Assembly: GCA_012184525.1 (NCBI GenBank) | Contig: WOFQ01000085.1 | Span: 1-64,000, forward strand | Source of the DNA: Xenoacremonium recifei | Lineage: Eukaryota > Ascomycota > Sordariomycetes > Hypocreales > Nectriaceae | Direction: 5' to 3' | Length of the DNA stretch: 64,000 nt | Program-made: the position numbers and the translations under genes | In this document: positions 23,133 to 35,848 of the stretch, one piece after another | Position numbering within the stretch: the stretch's first letter is position 1 | How the letters are laid out: each line of letters begins with the position of its first letter | Notes under the pieces: generated by a model | What the model saw: only the letters and a program-made list of their open reading frames with translations | The model's database searches: none | What the model was told of the DNA's origin: nothing

Positions 23133-23960
23133 GATTCCGTCTATACGCTGCTCTAGATTTGTAACACGACTTTAAGTGCACGGCGCGTGAGTATATTGTT
23201 CAATTCAGGAAGCTCCGCGCCTACCGGGATTTCCCCCTTTTTGCCCTGGCGCGAGGAGCGGGAATAGTGCAGTTGAGATTGCATTTCGAGCATCTATATT
23301 AGCCATCAATAGTTAGATTTTTCAGAATCTTTTCCAGCCTTGTCTTTTGTCCAAACCTTTGACATGTTTTAGTGTTCAGCCATGTGCATTTGATCTTCGA
23401 GATTGCGCAATTTTCGCACGCTTTATTACTCTTCTTCTTGTTGTTTATGTTCTCGTCGATGCAAGCGGCTTCCATGACTCGAGGAATAATCTCGTACTTT
23501 CTGGCAACTTAAAAAGTGCGCGTATATTATTCGCTGGAGAAATCAAGGGAAGCTTAAGAGATAGATAGCTAGGTCAAGTTACACTCCGAAAGAATTGTCG
23601 TGAAAGGGGGTCCGCGGGCCTTATTATTACGCCGCGTCGCACATCGGAGGTCATTATAAATTCCGAGGTGCGGGTCTCGGGCCATTAGCTCAGGCAACAA
23701 CGTCTTGGATAGCATCCTATTGGACGCCGACATGGATGCCATCGGCCATTTCGGGTCTTATCCTGTCTTCCAGCATCCCGAGAAATGAAATGGTTTTCGG
23801 AATGAGGAAAATGAAATACATGGACTTCTCTCCTTTTCCTTACTTCTTTACTTTTGCTCGCCAATCTTAATAATGTTCGTTACTGGCCTGCTTCAATCGC
23901 AAACTTTGCTTGGAGGCATAAACCCATCTTCGACATCGGACATCAATTCTGATAGACAGT
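23133..23960. other. Divergent spacer between regulator and MFS gene
   Basis: No gene is supported and no zinc-cluster exon is seen on the minus strand. It contains promoters for both divergent genes. The 200 bp before the right-hand ATG are pyrimidine-rich. Confidence 0.4.
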
Positions 23961-25973
23961 ATGTCAATAACATCCGAGAAAACACTGAGCCAAACCATGG
24001 GTGTTGATGGGACTTGTTCCCCACGACTTCCCTGTGACGAGATTATCAGCGCTGAGCCTGGAGAACTTTCGAAAACTATAAGCAAGTCACGAGATGTAAC
24101 CAATTCTCCGGGACCAAACAGCAAGGAAAAGTCTGCCGATACCAAGGACCCTCGTATTTATCCTGGTGGTTCTAGGCTTGCATTTATTTGCCTTGGCCTA
24201 GGTCTCGCAGTATTCTGCCTCGGACTTGTAAGTCTCCGGTAGCATGTCTCATTCGGGCTGCTTCTCTGACGCTATTCGTTACTCTATAGGACCGCTCCAT
24301 CCTTGCCACAGCAATTCCGAAGATCACCAGCGATTTCGACTCTCTCGACGACGTAGCTTGGTACGGTTCCTCGTATCTTCTAACGACATGTTGTTTCCAG
24401 CTTATGTTCGGGAAACTGTATGCCGAATTTAAGACAACCTGGGTATTTCTCCTTGCACTCGCCTTATTCGAGCTTGGGTCGCTTGTGTGCGCGGTAGCAC
24501 CAAACTCGATCGCTCTTATCATTGGGAGGTCTATAGCCGGGATTGGCTGTGCGGGCTTGCTGTCAGGTGCGCTCATCATCCTCGCGAGCAGTGTGCCCTT
24601 GCAGAAACGACCGATTTATACGGGAACTATCGGTGCCATCTCCGGAATTGCGCAAATCATTGCACCTACATTAGGAGGTTAGCACACCTTAAAGATAAAA
24701 CTCGCGACTGCTCTTTCGACTGATATGAGCCTATTCTAGGTGTCTTCACCGATCATGCCACATGGCGTTGGTGGTAGGTGACGCACTTTATTTGCTTTTT
24801 CAGACTGGTTGTTAACTGGAACAGCTTCTGGATAAATCTCCCTTTGGGGGCGGTCACAGCAGCGGTCGTTATCTTCGTGAAGTTTCCTGTTAAGGCACAA
24901 CAGGCCCATACTATAGGGGTTCGCGCATTTGTCCAAAGGATCGATCTTCTAGGGACTGCTGTATTCATTCCCTGCATTATTTGCCTCTTATTGGCTCTCG
25001 AATGGGGTGGCACTACGTATGCTTGGGGAAATTGGCGCATTATCCTATGTCTTTGCTTCTTCGTTGTGTTGGGTGTTGTTTGGGTTTATATCCAGTACCG
25101 ACGTGGGGATGATGGTACACTTCCGCTTCGCATTCTTAAGCAACGATCTGTCATAAGCGGGATGTGGTTCACGCTGGGAATGAGCGGCTCTCTATTCATC
25201 ATCACATATTATGTTCCAATATGGTTTCAGTCCGTCAAAAACACAACGGCGGAGCAGTCTGGGGTCAACTTCTTAACTGCGACAGGGGGTATGTCTCTTG
25301 CTGCTATCTTAGCAGGAGTAGCTGTAAGTTCTGTCAATGCTTGTAAGCGTGGGAAGACATCTCAATTGACCTTATTAGGCTTCTCATATTGGATACTACG
25401 TACCACAGATGCTCCTTAGCTCCCTCTTAACGTCTGCTGCTGCAGGGCTAATATATAGATACTCACTCGACACAAGAACTGGATACTGGTAAGTCTATAT
25501 TCTTGATGCATGAAAGGTTTTTATCACTCATTTTCTTTTTCTAAAGGGTGGGTACTCTCATCTTGTTTGGTATTGGAGCTGGTATGGGCCTCCAGATGCC
25601 TCTGACAGCTGTGCAAACAGTCCTCAAGGGTGCAGATATCTCCCTTGGGACATCCATCATCGTTCTTGCGCAAACACTCAGTGGCACAGTTTTCCTCGCT
25701 GTCGGACAGAACGTCTTCCAAGACAAATTGCTCAATGAGCTTTCGATCACAGCTCCTCAGGTGAATCCTGGAATTGTTGTCTCGAATGGTGTTTCTGGAC
25801 TTGTGGATCGAATAACAAAGGCCTACGGCACGGAAATGGTAAATGGGGTTCTAGAAGCATATAATGCAGCCTTGAGGGGATGTTTCATGGTCTGTCTTAT
25901 TCTAGCTCCTCTCACAATTCTTGGGTCAGCGATGATAGAATGGAAGAACGTGAGGGCGGAAAAGCAAGTATGA
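23961..25973 (+). CDS. MFS drug:H+ antiporter (14-TM DHA2-type)
   Basis: A plasma-membrane exporter of the multidrug MFS family, often used for efflux of the cell's own metabolites. Six exons (23961-24227, 24290-24677, 24740-24773, 24825-25323, 25379-25488, 25547-25973) give 574 aa. A hydrophilic N-terminus of about 70 residues leads into the first helix ending LDRSILATAIPKITSDF, the family's TM1 signature. It continues with WYGSSYLLTTCCFQLMFGKL, the motif-C segment GRSIAGIGCAGLLSGALI, and WRWCFWINLPLGAVT. The third exon is only 34 nt. Fourteen helices can be counted roughly. It sits next to the regulator on the opposite strand, an arrangement common at the edge of metabolite clusters. The substrate is unknown. 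Confidence 0.9.
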
Positions 25974-28534
25974 TAAGATTCAAGTCGAAAACGAGACTTC
26001 ACAAATGTCGCTTCTTTACTACACATTTTACAGCACTACCGAGTAAGCACTATAAAGCCGGAATATTACTGCTCTAGTCACAATAGTCTGTCGCCATGGT
26101 GTAAGAGCATCACCACTCCTCGGCTGTCAAGACTTGGGCCGTGATCATCTCGTGTGAACGGAAGAAAATAATGCCAAAAAGAAAAAGAAAAAAAACCCTC
26201 CCATCAACTTCGCATAGCCAGGCTGTCGCCATAATTCGGATTTTGGGTCCTTGTTCCTTTTCTTTTCTATCCTACACAGGATTGCCGACAGGGCACGCGG
26301 AAAACTCGTTTCTTCTTCAGACATACTAGCAACATCTATATAGGGTTTCGCAAAATTGCGTGGAGGAATTGCCCATTATCTTCGACTCATCCTCAATTTA
26401 TCTCCATATGCGTAGAATCTAAAATTGAATATCGATTGGTACGAGCTGATGTACCCAGATTATTCCCGTCACCCCTGCTCCGGGGCTTGGCTCAATCTGG
26501 ATTAGCCCGACAAACACCAAGATCTCCGCTAGGCCGTTAGCAGCTAATCAGAAGCATTGCTTTGTACATTCCGACGAGACTCCTACAAGTAGCAAACACC
26601 CCTATACTGCGCGAGCTCACGGCACCTCCTGCAGAATGCCAGTGATTTCTCCATAATCGAGCCTCATTAGTTAGCATCTCATCGTCATTTCTTGAGACTG
26701 AAGCTCGGTGGCCTCCGGCTAACAACAACTTCTGGCAAAAAGAGTGCTTGACACAATAATGAACGATTTACCCGCAAATTCTAGTGGACTGATTCAGAAA
26801 ACTGCGGGCTATCTCAGCAAAACTCATAATAACACGCATGAGGCAAGTCCTCCCTTGATTTAAATAAATCCAAACCAAATTTTTTTTTTATGAATGTTGT
26901 TTAAATATCGCCAAATCCATCCATCTCTCTTCTCAGCGTTCTTTATCGTCAATAAGAGAAACTCTAGGGTAGCATCCCCCTATCAGGAAATTATCGGATA
27001 AGACGGATTCTGGAATTCCAACAATTTGCCTCAGCCATCTTTACCGAGTTCAAAGCCAGGTACACTAAGCCTAAAAGGGTAATAGTCTCCCCTCTTCCGC
27101 GGGAGTCGTGACACAGATAACAGCTAAACCTGATTTAGTATATATCAGAGCCCGGCAACGTAAACTCGTGAACTCCAGTGAGCGCCAGCAAGTTAGCTTC
27201 GCAGCCATATGTTTCGATGCCAGATTTTTGGGACATATACCATCATCCATGATCCTGACTATGGTCCGAGTCCAATTTTAACCCTTTCTAAGTCTTGCTC
27301 AACTTTAGCTAACTTGAAGTCAAATATTTGTGCTGGAAAATCGAGTTCTGTTAGCGCTGGCCAAATATCTAGCAAAATTGGGTGAGGTGATTGTTCGTAT
27401 TACGACACTTTTAATTTACGACTGAACCGTCTTTAATGAAGCACTGGTCTGACTGGATTCTTTTTTTAGAATTGTTGCTGGGCCTGTTCGTGACTTACCT
27501 AACGCTGCAAATCCCGTCTAGGACTGGGAACTTTATATTATCTTCCTCTAACCGTACCTTGTTGTCAGTCGAAGGGTGTTTCTGAGGTAATCCATAATAG
27601 CGAATGGTTCTGTGGCTTTTAATGGTGGAAGAATCTCGTTATTCCTGACAACGCTGATCATGTGCAACAGCATGGCTTGCCTGCTCTGCGGCAATCGAGC
27701 GCCTTGGTCTTGGAACTCCCATTTAGCACGAGGAGGGTACGTGGAACCTGAGATGCGTGTGAAGACTGGGTGTCATGTCCAAACAACGTCCGTGACCCAC
27801 TCCCCGCCTTAAAGTGATGTGTTAGCACGGGTCAGAATACACGTTGGTTGGCGAACGATGCGGCCCGATCTGATGTCGCAATTTGGAAGATAAAAAGTTC
27901 GTCTCGCCACCTAACTCTTTTTCACCCCATTAGATAACTCTCTAGACAAAAGGCTCTGTGTCAGGGGCGGTGGCTCGAGCTTCCACTGATGGGGCTTACT
28001 TCTTAAGGCAGTTCAAGAAGTCCGGCAAGATCGGCAAGCGTTTAGATGGAGCCAAGAGACAGAACCCTGCTCTTTATGAATGAGGTGAATTGTAACGATA
28101 ATGGTGAAGTCCCCGCTGCAAGCCAAAACCGGAAACCACCAGGATTGCCTCGGCGACTGACAGCGATAACTCAACCGACACCTCGAATGAAGCTTCCTGA
28201 AAGAAAATCGTCTGGTGGTATTTTGTTAGCGGTTCCTGATGGCCAGAATCAGAGAAGAGCTCCGCTGTATTTCGGCACGACAATCAACAGCGATTGGAAC
28301 GATGACTGCCCTTGGTGAAACAGAAGATCGCGATGGCGAATTTTTATTGCAACTCGCGTCATGTCCTTTTGAGAAGCTTTCAGTGGCAGCTTCCCTTGAT
28401 ATCTTAATATGGTTCATGAAGACTATTTATATCGTGGACGAAGGCGAACTTACATCTTAGAAATCCCGATTTGTGATGCCATGTACTCAAATTGAACGGC
28501 CTTGATCACCCGGATTTACCTTAATTTCCACGAG
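25974..28534. other. 2.5-kb gene-poor tract
   Basis: It holds no supported gene. Short frames at 27612 and 28046-28460 lack family marks. AT-rich stretches and a run of nine T residues near 26880 are present. I see no terminal repeats or transposase-like frame. Confidence 0.4.
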
Positions 28535-31264
28535 ATGTCAGACAATCAGGCTGTCCCAAGTCCAGTTGCGGGCCCTTTCATTGAAGGCGACAAAGGTTCT
28601 GTTAACCACAGCCGCAAAGGCCCTGATGAAACAAATGTTCTCTCCGTTAAAGAGACGCAATACCAGCAGGACTCCGCCGTAAGAGACAACGATGAAGGCG
28701 AGGTAGACGAAAAGATTATCATCACTGGTGCGGATGCTGCAGCCCATCTGCTGCCTCTTCGAGACGATCACGATAATGCCTTAACCTTCCGGAGCATCGT
28801 CCTGGCTACTATTCTTTCTGGGTTCCAAGCCGTTATGTATCAGATATACACGGTAAGCGCACTATTGAGCTACTCGCTTACGTATAGGTCTAATTGAACT
28901 AGTTTAAACCAACATTAATCAGTTTCACAGCGACCTTTATCGTCCTCATCGCTTATTTCCTTGGTGAGGCCTGGGCTCTTTTTCTGCCTCGCGGCGATCG
29001 ATTCGAAAATCGATGGCGAGAGAGAGGAGGTGATGGAAAGCTGCCGGTGATGATCAAGTTTCTCAAGTTTATAAACCCTGGACCTTGGAGTCTGAGAGAG
29101 CACGCCATCTGCGCAATCACCGCGTCTTCAGCATCTAACGCTTCTGCGAGCATCATGGTTTTTGCGGCTCAAGACCTGTTTTATAATCTTCCTTTAAGCG
29201 CGGTAACCGTTATTTTGAGTACTATTTCTATCGGACTATTTGGATATGGCCTTGTTGGCTTTATCCGCCCCATTGCCGTGTGGCACGTGGAGTCTGTCTA
29301 TTGGAGCACTCTTCCGACTGTCAAGACTCTTCAAGGCCTTCATTGGCAGAAAGTAAAGAACTCAAAGCCGCTTCGATATTTTTGGTATGGCTTCGGGGGT
29401 ATGTTTATCTACGAATTCTTCCCTGCTTACATTTTTCCGTGGCTCAACTCCGTCTCCATTCCGGTATGCTCTCCAGTCATTCTTGATCTCATAGCGGAGG
29501 TTGACTGATAGACACCTGTAGTGTTTGGCGTCCATGAAAGCCAAGGGTAAGAAGGCTTCGGTCCTCACAAACCTATTTGGAGGTGCAACCACAAATGAAG
29601 GACTTGGAATGTTTAGTCTGTCATTTGATTGGCAATATGTAAGAACTTGGCCCAAAGCCATTCAAAGACCGAACTAATCGAGCATATAGATTACGTCGTT
29701 CAATACTTCTTCCCCGTTAAAATTACAATATCACGCTGCCGTGGGGTATTTTATTTGCTTCATGACTATGCTTGGTATCTACTATAATAATGTCTGGGGC
29801 TCCAAGGCACTTCCGTTTATGTCGACAAGTCTCCGGTTAGATAACGGGACTGCTTATCCTATAACGGACGTCTTCAATGGAGGCGTACTAAACAAAACGG
29901 CATTGGAAGAGTACGGCATTCCGAGACTCACCGGGTCGTTTGCTTTCGCACTCTTTATGGCCAATGCTGCTGTAAGTACCAATACCTCTGCTGTCCGAGT
30001 CGTGCTGATGTTGTTTTAGATCGGCGCCCTCATTTTACATGTCATTCTTTTCTGGGGCGGGGACGTTGTTCGTGCCTACAAGAGTGCAAGGAAAGGGAGA
30101 TACGATGATAGGCATCACGCCTATATGGCAGAGAATTACAAAGAAGCCCCCTCGTGGTGGTACGCCGTAGTTCTAATTGGCAGCTTCGTCTTGGGACTCA
30201 TCGTCATCCTCAAAGAGAACATTACTCTCCCGGCTTGGGCGTATGTGGTCTCACTGATTCTGGGAATAGTCATCGCACCTTTCGTAAGCTGCATGCCATT
30301 CCGTTCGTTGTTATTAATATTAATGGTACTCTAGAGCGTCCTCTTGTATTCGCGATACGGGAACGGCATTGCAACTAATAACTTGTCGAAGATGCTGGCT
30401 GGCCTCATGATTCCTGGGAGACCCGTTGGAAACATGTACTTTGCAGCTTGGTCCCACAATGTCATTGCTAACACAGTGAACCTGAGCAACGATTTGAAAT
30501 TGGGCGAGTACCGTAAGTCAAGTGATAAAGATCTGTTGCATCTCACTTACTCTATCGATACTTACCGCTCATTGCAGTCAAGATTCCTCCCCGCACCATG
30601 TTCATCACACAGATCTATGGTACTATTCTTGGGGGATTTGTAAGTTACGGAGTCATGATCTCGATTGTTGCGGGCAACAGAGCGCTTCTTGCTAGCGGCA
30701 ATGGAAATAATACCTGGAGCGGTGCAACAATGCAGTCATACAACACCAATGCGATTTCTTGGGCCTTGGCCAACTATTTGTACCAGAAAGGGCGGCGATA
30801 TGAGATGGTACCAATTGGGTTAGCAATTGGCGCCGGCCTGGTTGTAGTCCATCGCATCCTTGCCTACGTAGGTCCCCATCCTCTTTTCGCCTTCTCTAGT
30901 CCTGATCTTTACTAAAATCTCCTAGCTGGTCCCGAAGATTCGCGGGTTCTCTCTTGAAGAAATAAATCTGCCCCAGCTGATACAGTATGCCGGCTACATC
31001 CCATATGATGCTCCTCAGACCTGCGTCATCTTCAGTCAGCTTATCAGCGGATTTTTCACGCAGTTCTATTTGAGAAACTACCGCCCTCGAATCTTTAAAG
31101 ACTACTCATATCTGGTTACAGGTGGTTTTGACGGCGCCAGTCTCCTCGCGCTTTTCATCTTGTCTTTTGCAGTCTTTGGTGCTGGTGGTGCCTCGAAGCC
31201 ATTTCCAGCCTGGTGGGGGAACAACGTGAGCGGTAATTATGACTTCTGCCCCGTGGTAGAGTAG
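28535..31264 (+). CDS. OPT-family oligopeptide transporter
   Basis: A plasma-membrane proton-coupled importer of tetra/pentapeptides, glutathione or metal-peptide conjugates (OPT family, Isp4-like branch). Eight exons (28535-28852, 28903-29463, 29522-29638, 29690-29971, 30020-30283, 30335-30512, 30578-30867, 30926-31264) give 782 aa, the usual family length. A hydrophilic acidic N-terminus precedes the first helix. OPT marks include FINPGPWSLREHAICAI (the NPGPF-type motif, here NPGPW), the KIPPRTMFITQIYGTILGG block near the C-terminus, and YFWYGFGGMFIYEFFPAY. The C-terminal FAVFGAGG and FPAWWGNNV match the family's end. All introns are 48-65 nt. Its neighbours include a peptidase-like hydrolase and an amino-acid permease, hinting at peptide scavenging. 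Confidence 0.92.
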
Positions 31265-31704
31265 GGGAGGATGAGGGTTCTGTTGCAGTGCAGTTACTTG
31301 GGGTTTCGAGACATAGAGCCGACATTATTGGAATACGTATTTGTAGCGTACACATTTCTGTATCCACGTTATTATCACAATGCTTTACAGTAAATCCTGC
31401 TCGTAGGCAAAGAAAATTTTTTTTAAATTGGTTCGTTTCTATCATCGAGTACGGCAAACTTGACGTGCAAATTATAGTAGTTGAAGGTCAAGTAAACGCA
31501 GCCACGACCGAGGACGTTGACCAATGTTTTGCTTCAAAGTTAACGGTATACTCTAGGTATGGAGAAACTACCATGGAATTGAACACTGTGATATCAGTGT
31601 ATCAACGGAACGAAGATACGACAACAAGACCCGCCCCCTTCCTCATTGACCATCTATAAGCACAACGCTCTCATATGTAAGGAAATACTTCGGCCTATGG
31701 TAAT
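31265..31704. other. Convergent 3' spacer
   Basis: The region lies between the convergent OPT and MRJP-like genes and holds their transcript ends. An open frame across it (31288-31659) shows no recognisable features. Confidence 0.4.
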
Positions 31705-32787
31705 TTAGGCATGGTCTATAGGCGAAGGCCCTGCATCAATGGTGTAAGTGAATATGTTGTTAGGTCCGTCCGCCATAAGGCCATCGCCACCTGGCCGCAT
31801 TTGGGAAGCAGGTAACCAAAGCTTCTTATCAGACGTAACCCACATAAGGTCGGTCCAGAGAAGACGATCGTCTTGCAGCAGTATGGTTGTATATCCGTCT
31901 GGCCTGACTTTCCAAATTGCCAGAAGGTTGGTGTCACTGATATAGATATTTCCATCGGCATCGATAGTGGTTCCTCCTGTACTTGGTGTAAGGGATACAG
32001 GCTTTGCAAGGTCCCCAAGAGAAGTCGCCAAAGTGGAGTTGGTTAACGAGGCGTCTAGGTATGCAGTCTCGATTTTATATAGACCTCCGTTGCATGGTTG
32101 ATAGTAGAGGTAAGCTCCATCTGGAGATACCTCGATCTGATCAAGACCGACAGACAGGCTCGTGGCATCTCCATAGCCAGGAACAAGACTTCCATTGTAC
32201 ATCATGGGAAACCATGCCTCGGCAGATGGATCACCCGCAAGCACTCGAACGCCACCCCCTGTTGTCATATTCAGGATCAATAAAGCACCCGCCGTGTCAC
32301 TGAGATAGGCAATCTCTGGATCTGCACTGAATCGAACATCGTCAATGCCACTATCGGAGGCCTTGATGCTGTCGAGGTAGAAGATACGATCCACAGCATC
32401 GGTGGTCAGGTTGACACCGACTAGTTTTGTCGATCCATTTATGCCTTGAGATCCGCCGTCGACAAGCCAATATCTGCCGTCAGGCCCAATACGCGCACCG
32501 TCAATGCTGACAAATGTTTCCCGTGGGTTGGAGCTTGCGTCGCTGGCGTTATATGAGTTCCACGCCGCATTGGGGTAGAGCACCGTTGTGTTGTCATCTA
32601 GAAGCTCGACAGCCTGTGGTGGAAGTGTTTCGGAGTAGCGCTGGGACAGAAATTTGCGGCCAGAGGATGAGATACTAATGCCCTGTGTCGCTCGTTCCAA
32701 CGAGTAAACGAGTTCGAGGTCGGGAGCGTATCCCTCGACTAGTTGGCCAGATATGGCACCAAGAGCAAGGAGAACTTTGAGGGCCAT
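31705..32787 (-). CDS. MRJP/yellow-like secreted beta-propeller
   Basis: A single-exon 360-aa secreted protein. The ATG at 32787 opens a clear signal peptide (MALKVLLALGAISGQLVEG). The body matches the major royal jelly protein/yellow family, a six-bladed propeller related to SMP-30 lactonases. Visible blocks are RETFVSIDGARIGPDGRYWL followed by VDGGS, IDDVRFSADPEIAYLSD, GLDQIEVSPDGAYLYYQP, GTTIDADGNIYISDTN and LWTDLMWVTSDKKLWLPASQ. Each pairs a hydrophobic strand with an Asp-Gly turn, as blades do. Many N-glycosylation sequons are present. In insects yellow proteins act in melanin and dopamine-derived pigment chemistry; the fungal role is not established. A gluconolactonase-like activity is the alternative call. 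Confidence 0.8.
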   Translation of the reverse strand: MALKVLLALGAISGQLVEGYAPDLELVYSLERATQGISISSSGRKFLSQRYSETLPPQAVELLDDNTTVLYPNAAWNSYNASDASSNPRETFVSIDGARIGPDGRYWLVDGGSQGINGSTKLVGVNLTTDAVDRIFYLDSIKASDSGIDDVRFSADPEIAYLSDTAGALLILNMTTGGGVRVLAGDPSAEAWFPMMYNGSLVPGYGDATSLSVGLDQIEVSPDGAYLYYQPCNGGLYKIETAYLDASLTNSTLATSLGDLAKPVSLTPSTGGTTIDADGNIYISDTNLLAIWKVRPDGYTTILLQDDRLLWTDLMWVTSDKKLWLPASQMRPGGDGLMADGPNNIFTYTIDAGPSPIDHA

Positions 32788-34420
32788 CCTGCATACTTTA
32801 ATTACCAATGATGTGGTTTAATGATATGTTTCCTTTTCTTGCTATAGAGTGAATATTGGCTCTTTAAGTACTGAATGACAATGGGACCAGCTCATGAAAA
32901 TTGGCAGCACTTCAGTGTGTCCTACCTACTAAACCATCCGAGTTTTCGGCAATTGAACGTCGGCGATTGAACAAACTTGATGCGGACCCTTGCCTACGCA
33001 ATCAAGACCCACGGTTGAGCAGGGATATTGCAGTAATTGCAGAAACAAGCACGGAGTACGGGAGAGTAGCAAGGATTAGACCGAGGCAGCCCGGGCATGC
33101 TACGAAGTAGGGTTCAATGTTCCGCTACCCCCGAGACTCCGTCTAACTCACGCCGTACCCCGTTTGCGGGTTCTTGCACACAACGCGATATCATTGATGT
33201 CATGGGTAAAAAGTTGATAGCGTTCTGATGTTTGTACTATACTCTCAGAGCTGGGTAATTTATACTCCTGGTAGTTTTTCTTTTTCCTCCGTTCTATCGA
33301 TATCAATCTGGAGCTTTTGGTGAATCAAATGTTTCTTGTGATGTTACTTGCTGGGTTCGTCCTTTTCTTGTTATACGAAGTCTCCGTGACCTCGCCATAA
33401 TGACGGCGTCACACGACCCGTTGGGTTTGGTGATCACCCATTACACGGTTCCTGTTAGAATAGAAAGTCCCGCACGTTATGGTAAGTCCATATAGTCAAT
33501 TCTACGCTGCAAAGCTCTTCAAGCCATAGCTAATTGACGTTTTAACACAATTGCGACGGATTAGATCAATATTTCTTTCATTAAATTTGTCTCAATAAGC
33601 CATCGTCGATTTTAGAAAGAACGAGCCAGGGTTACATTCGGCGACGGACTCTAAATTTTATTGGAGAACTATTGAGGGCTTCACGGTGTAACCGAAGGTT
33701 GCCGTTACTTCAGCCTTGGCACGGCGCTCCCGGAACCGATCACCGGGTTAGAGCCGGGTATCTGACCTCCGATTTGTCCATCCCAGAAACAAGGGTTTTT
33801 TATTCATCGCGCCATCGCCTTATAGTTAGGTGACGGAAGGTTCGGTATAATTGCGGTCGTACCACATCTACTAGATCAGCACAAGTCATGGCTATGACGG
33901 GTCGTTGTCACGGCCTCACCTTGGGTTCTTGGGTTGATAAGCCTCTTGATGACTTTGGGTTCTTTCCGCCTGGTTTCAAGACTGTCAATTTAGAAAGGGG
34001 GCATAGGAGAAAGACTAAACTGGAAAGTTTAGGGTTATATTGATCAGACACCTTTAACATTTCCAGCAGAACTTATATGGAATAAGTATAAATCATATGT
34101 TGCCTCAGGCCATTTCCTAAATATTTCCCCACCGATCGGGGGCTTATGTCGTAACAACGGTATATCATTCGTATATCATTCTTCGTGCCGGAATTCCACC
34201 GAATAAAATGCTCGGGACATAACAGTAGACAAGCCGCAACTTTGCAAAGGCCCTAGAGTAACAATAATTAAAACAGGTTCAGGCATCAGGCAACTTATAA
34301 CTATCTTTACTGCTCCCGTGTTTCTGATTATCCAAGATCCACCCTCGCTCTGAAGTTCGAATTAAGCCCCGATAGTACACGGAGCATTTCAACGATAGGC
34401 GAAGGTCCGTCTTATTAAAG
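32788..34420. other. 1.6-kb gene-free divergent spacer
   Basis: No coding region is supported. It contains promoters of the divergent MRJP-like gene and the hydrolase gene. Several AT-rich runs are visible; no mobile element or tandem array is seen. Confidence 0.4.
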
Positions 34421-35848
34421 ATGGCCAGTATTGTGAAGTTTATTCTTGCTCTGGCCTTTCTGGGCATCAACCTTGCCCTTACTGCCACATTATTGCCAGG
34501 GCCGATTTCCATCGACTTAGTCACAATGAGCGGCGTCGTCGGCGCCTTACATAGTCCTGCTCCTGGTGGCGACCCGAACAAAGCAGCCATAGCAATTATG
34601 GTGATGCACGCAGAACAGGACTACCTATCCTTTTACCCATGCACCGAGCTTCCCAAGCGAGGATATACTGTTCTGTGTGCTAACAATGCAGCGAGCAAGT
34701 TAGGTTATATGACCGACCTGAATTTTGAAGACATGATGATTGATGCCAGTTACGCTGTGCAGTACCTGCGTAATCAGAGCCAATATCAGAAGGTTGTTCT
34801 ATTCGGACACAGTGGCGGTGGAGCGATGCTTTCCCAGTATCAGAACATCGCTGAGAATGGCGTGTCAGCATGTAATGGTGACGAAAAGATCTACCCGTGC
34901 TCCGATGCGATGGCGAATCTCCCTGCTGCCGATGGAATTATCTTAGATGACGCAAATTACGGAATTAGTTCTATGATGGTCATGTCGCTCAATCCAGCCA
35001 TAGAGAATGAGATGTTAGGTATGAAGATCAATCAGTCTCTCAATCTCTATAACCCTGCGAACGGCTGGAACAGCAATGGTTCCTCTGAGTACGGTGCAGA
35101 TTTCGCAGCTCTTTTCGCCGCTGGAGTAAACATGCGAAATCAAGACATCACGAAATTTGCTAGGAAGCGTTTGACTGCAATCAACAACGGCTCTGGTTTG
35201 TTCATTGACGATGAACCCTTCTATGTGCCTGATGCAATTTATACAGGCAATAATAATAAGTTCTTTAACCAAGTGAGTGTCACTTTATGTTTCAACTGGG
35301 TAGAACTGTTATTTACGGCACTAACATGAGTTTTCAAGGATCTGAGATATTTACATAGGACGGCGAAGCCTTGGAAACTCCTCCATAAAAATGGCAGTTA
35401 CACTATCCAGATCGTGCCATCTGTTCGAGTAGCATCTACAACTCCTTCTATAGCAAACCAATATCTCCAAGGTTCGCTGAAAACGAGTATCAAACGCTTT
35501 TTGTCAACATTGGCTATTACCACCACTGAAGACTTTGCGTATGAAGTCGACGGCATCTCTGGCATCGTCTGGAATTCATCGCAGATGGTGCCTATCAGCG
35601 CTGTCAAAGGAATTAGCGTGCCTCTATTGACAATGGGTAACACCGGCCATTACGAATTTATCAATATGGAGAAGACCTATCTGGCGGCCGTGAGCAACGA
35701 CACCGACCTTGATTTTGTTGAGGGTGCAGCCCACACCATCAATACTTGTACCGAGTGCGAGTCATACCCGGACGAATACGGCGATACAGTCAAGACAACA
35801 TTCGATTATATTGACGGCTGGCTGAGCAAGCCTGGCCGGTTCATTTGA
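34421..35848 (+). CDS. Secreted alpha/beta hydrolase
   Basis: Two exons (34421-35272, 35339-35848; 66-nt intron) give 453 aa. An N-terminal signal sequence of about 22 residues (hydrophobic core ILALAFLGINLALTATLL) suggests secretion. The nucleophile elbow is the GHSGGG stretch in KVVLFGHSGGGAMLSQYQN at about residues 124-142. A C-terminal VEGAAHTINTC carries the expected catalytic His. An acid residue is probably in the MGNTGHYEF region or the preceding strand. Several Cys residues near the C-terminus (NTCTEC) may form disulfides. The fold class is clear, but I cannot assign esterase, lipase or peptidase activity. It is divergent from the MRJP-like gene and followed by a permease on the same strand. 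Confidence 0.82.

Noticed and set aside
31288..31659. A 123-codon frame downstream of the OPT gene.
   Set aside because: It lies in the convergent 3' spacer and shows no recognisable sequence; probably untranslated region.
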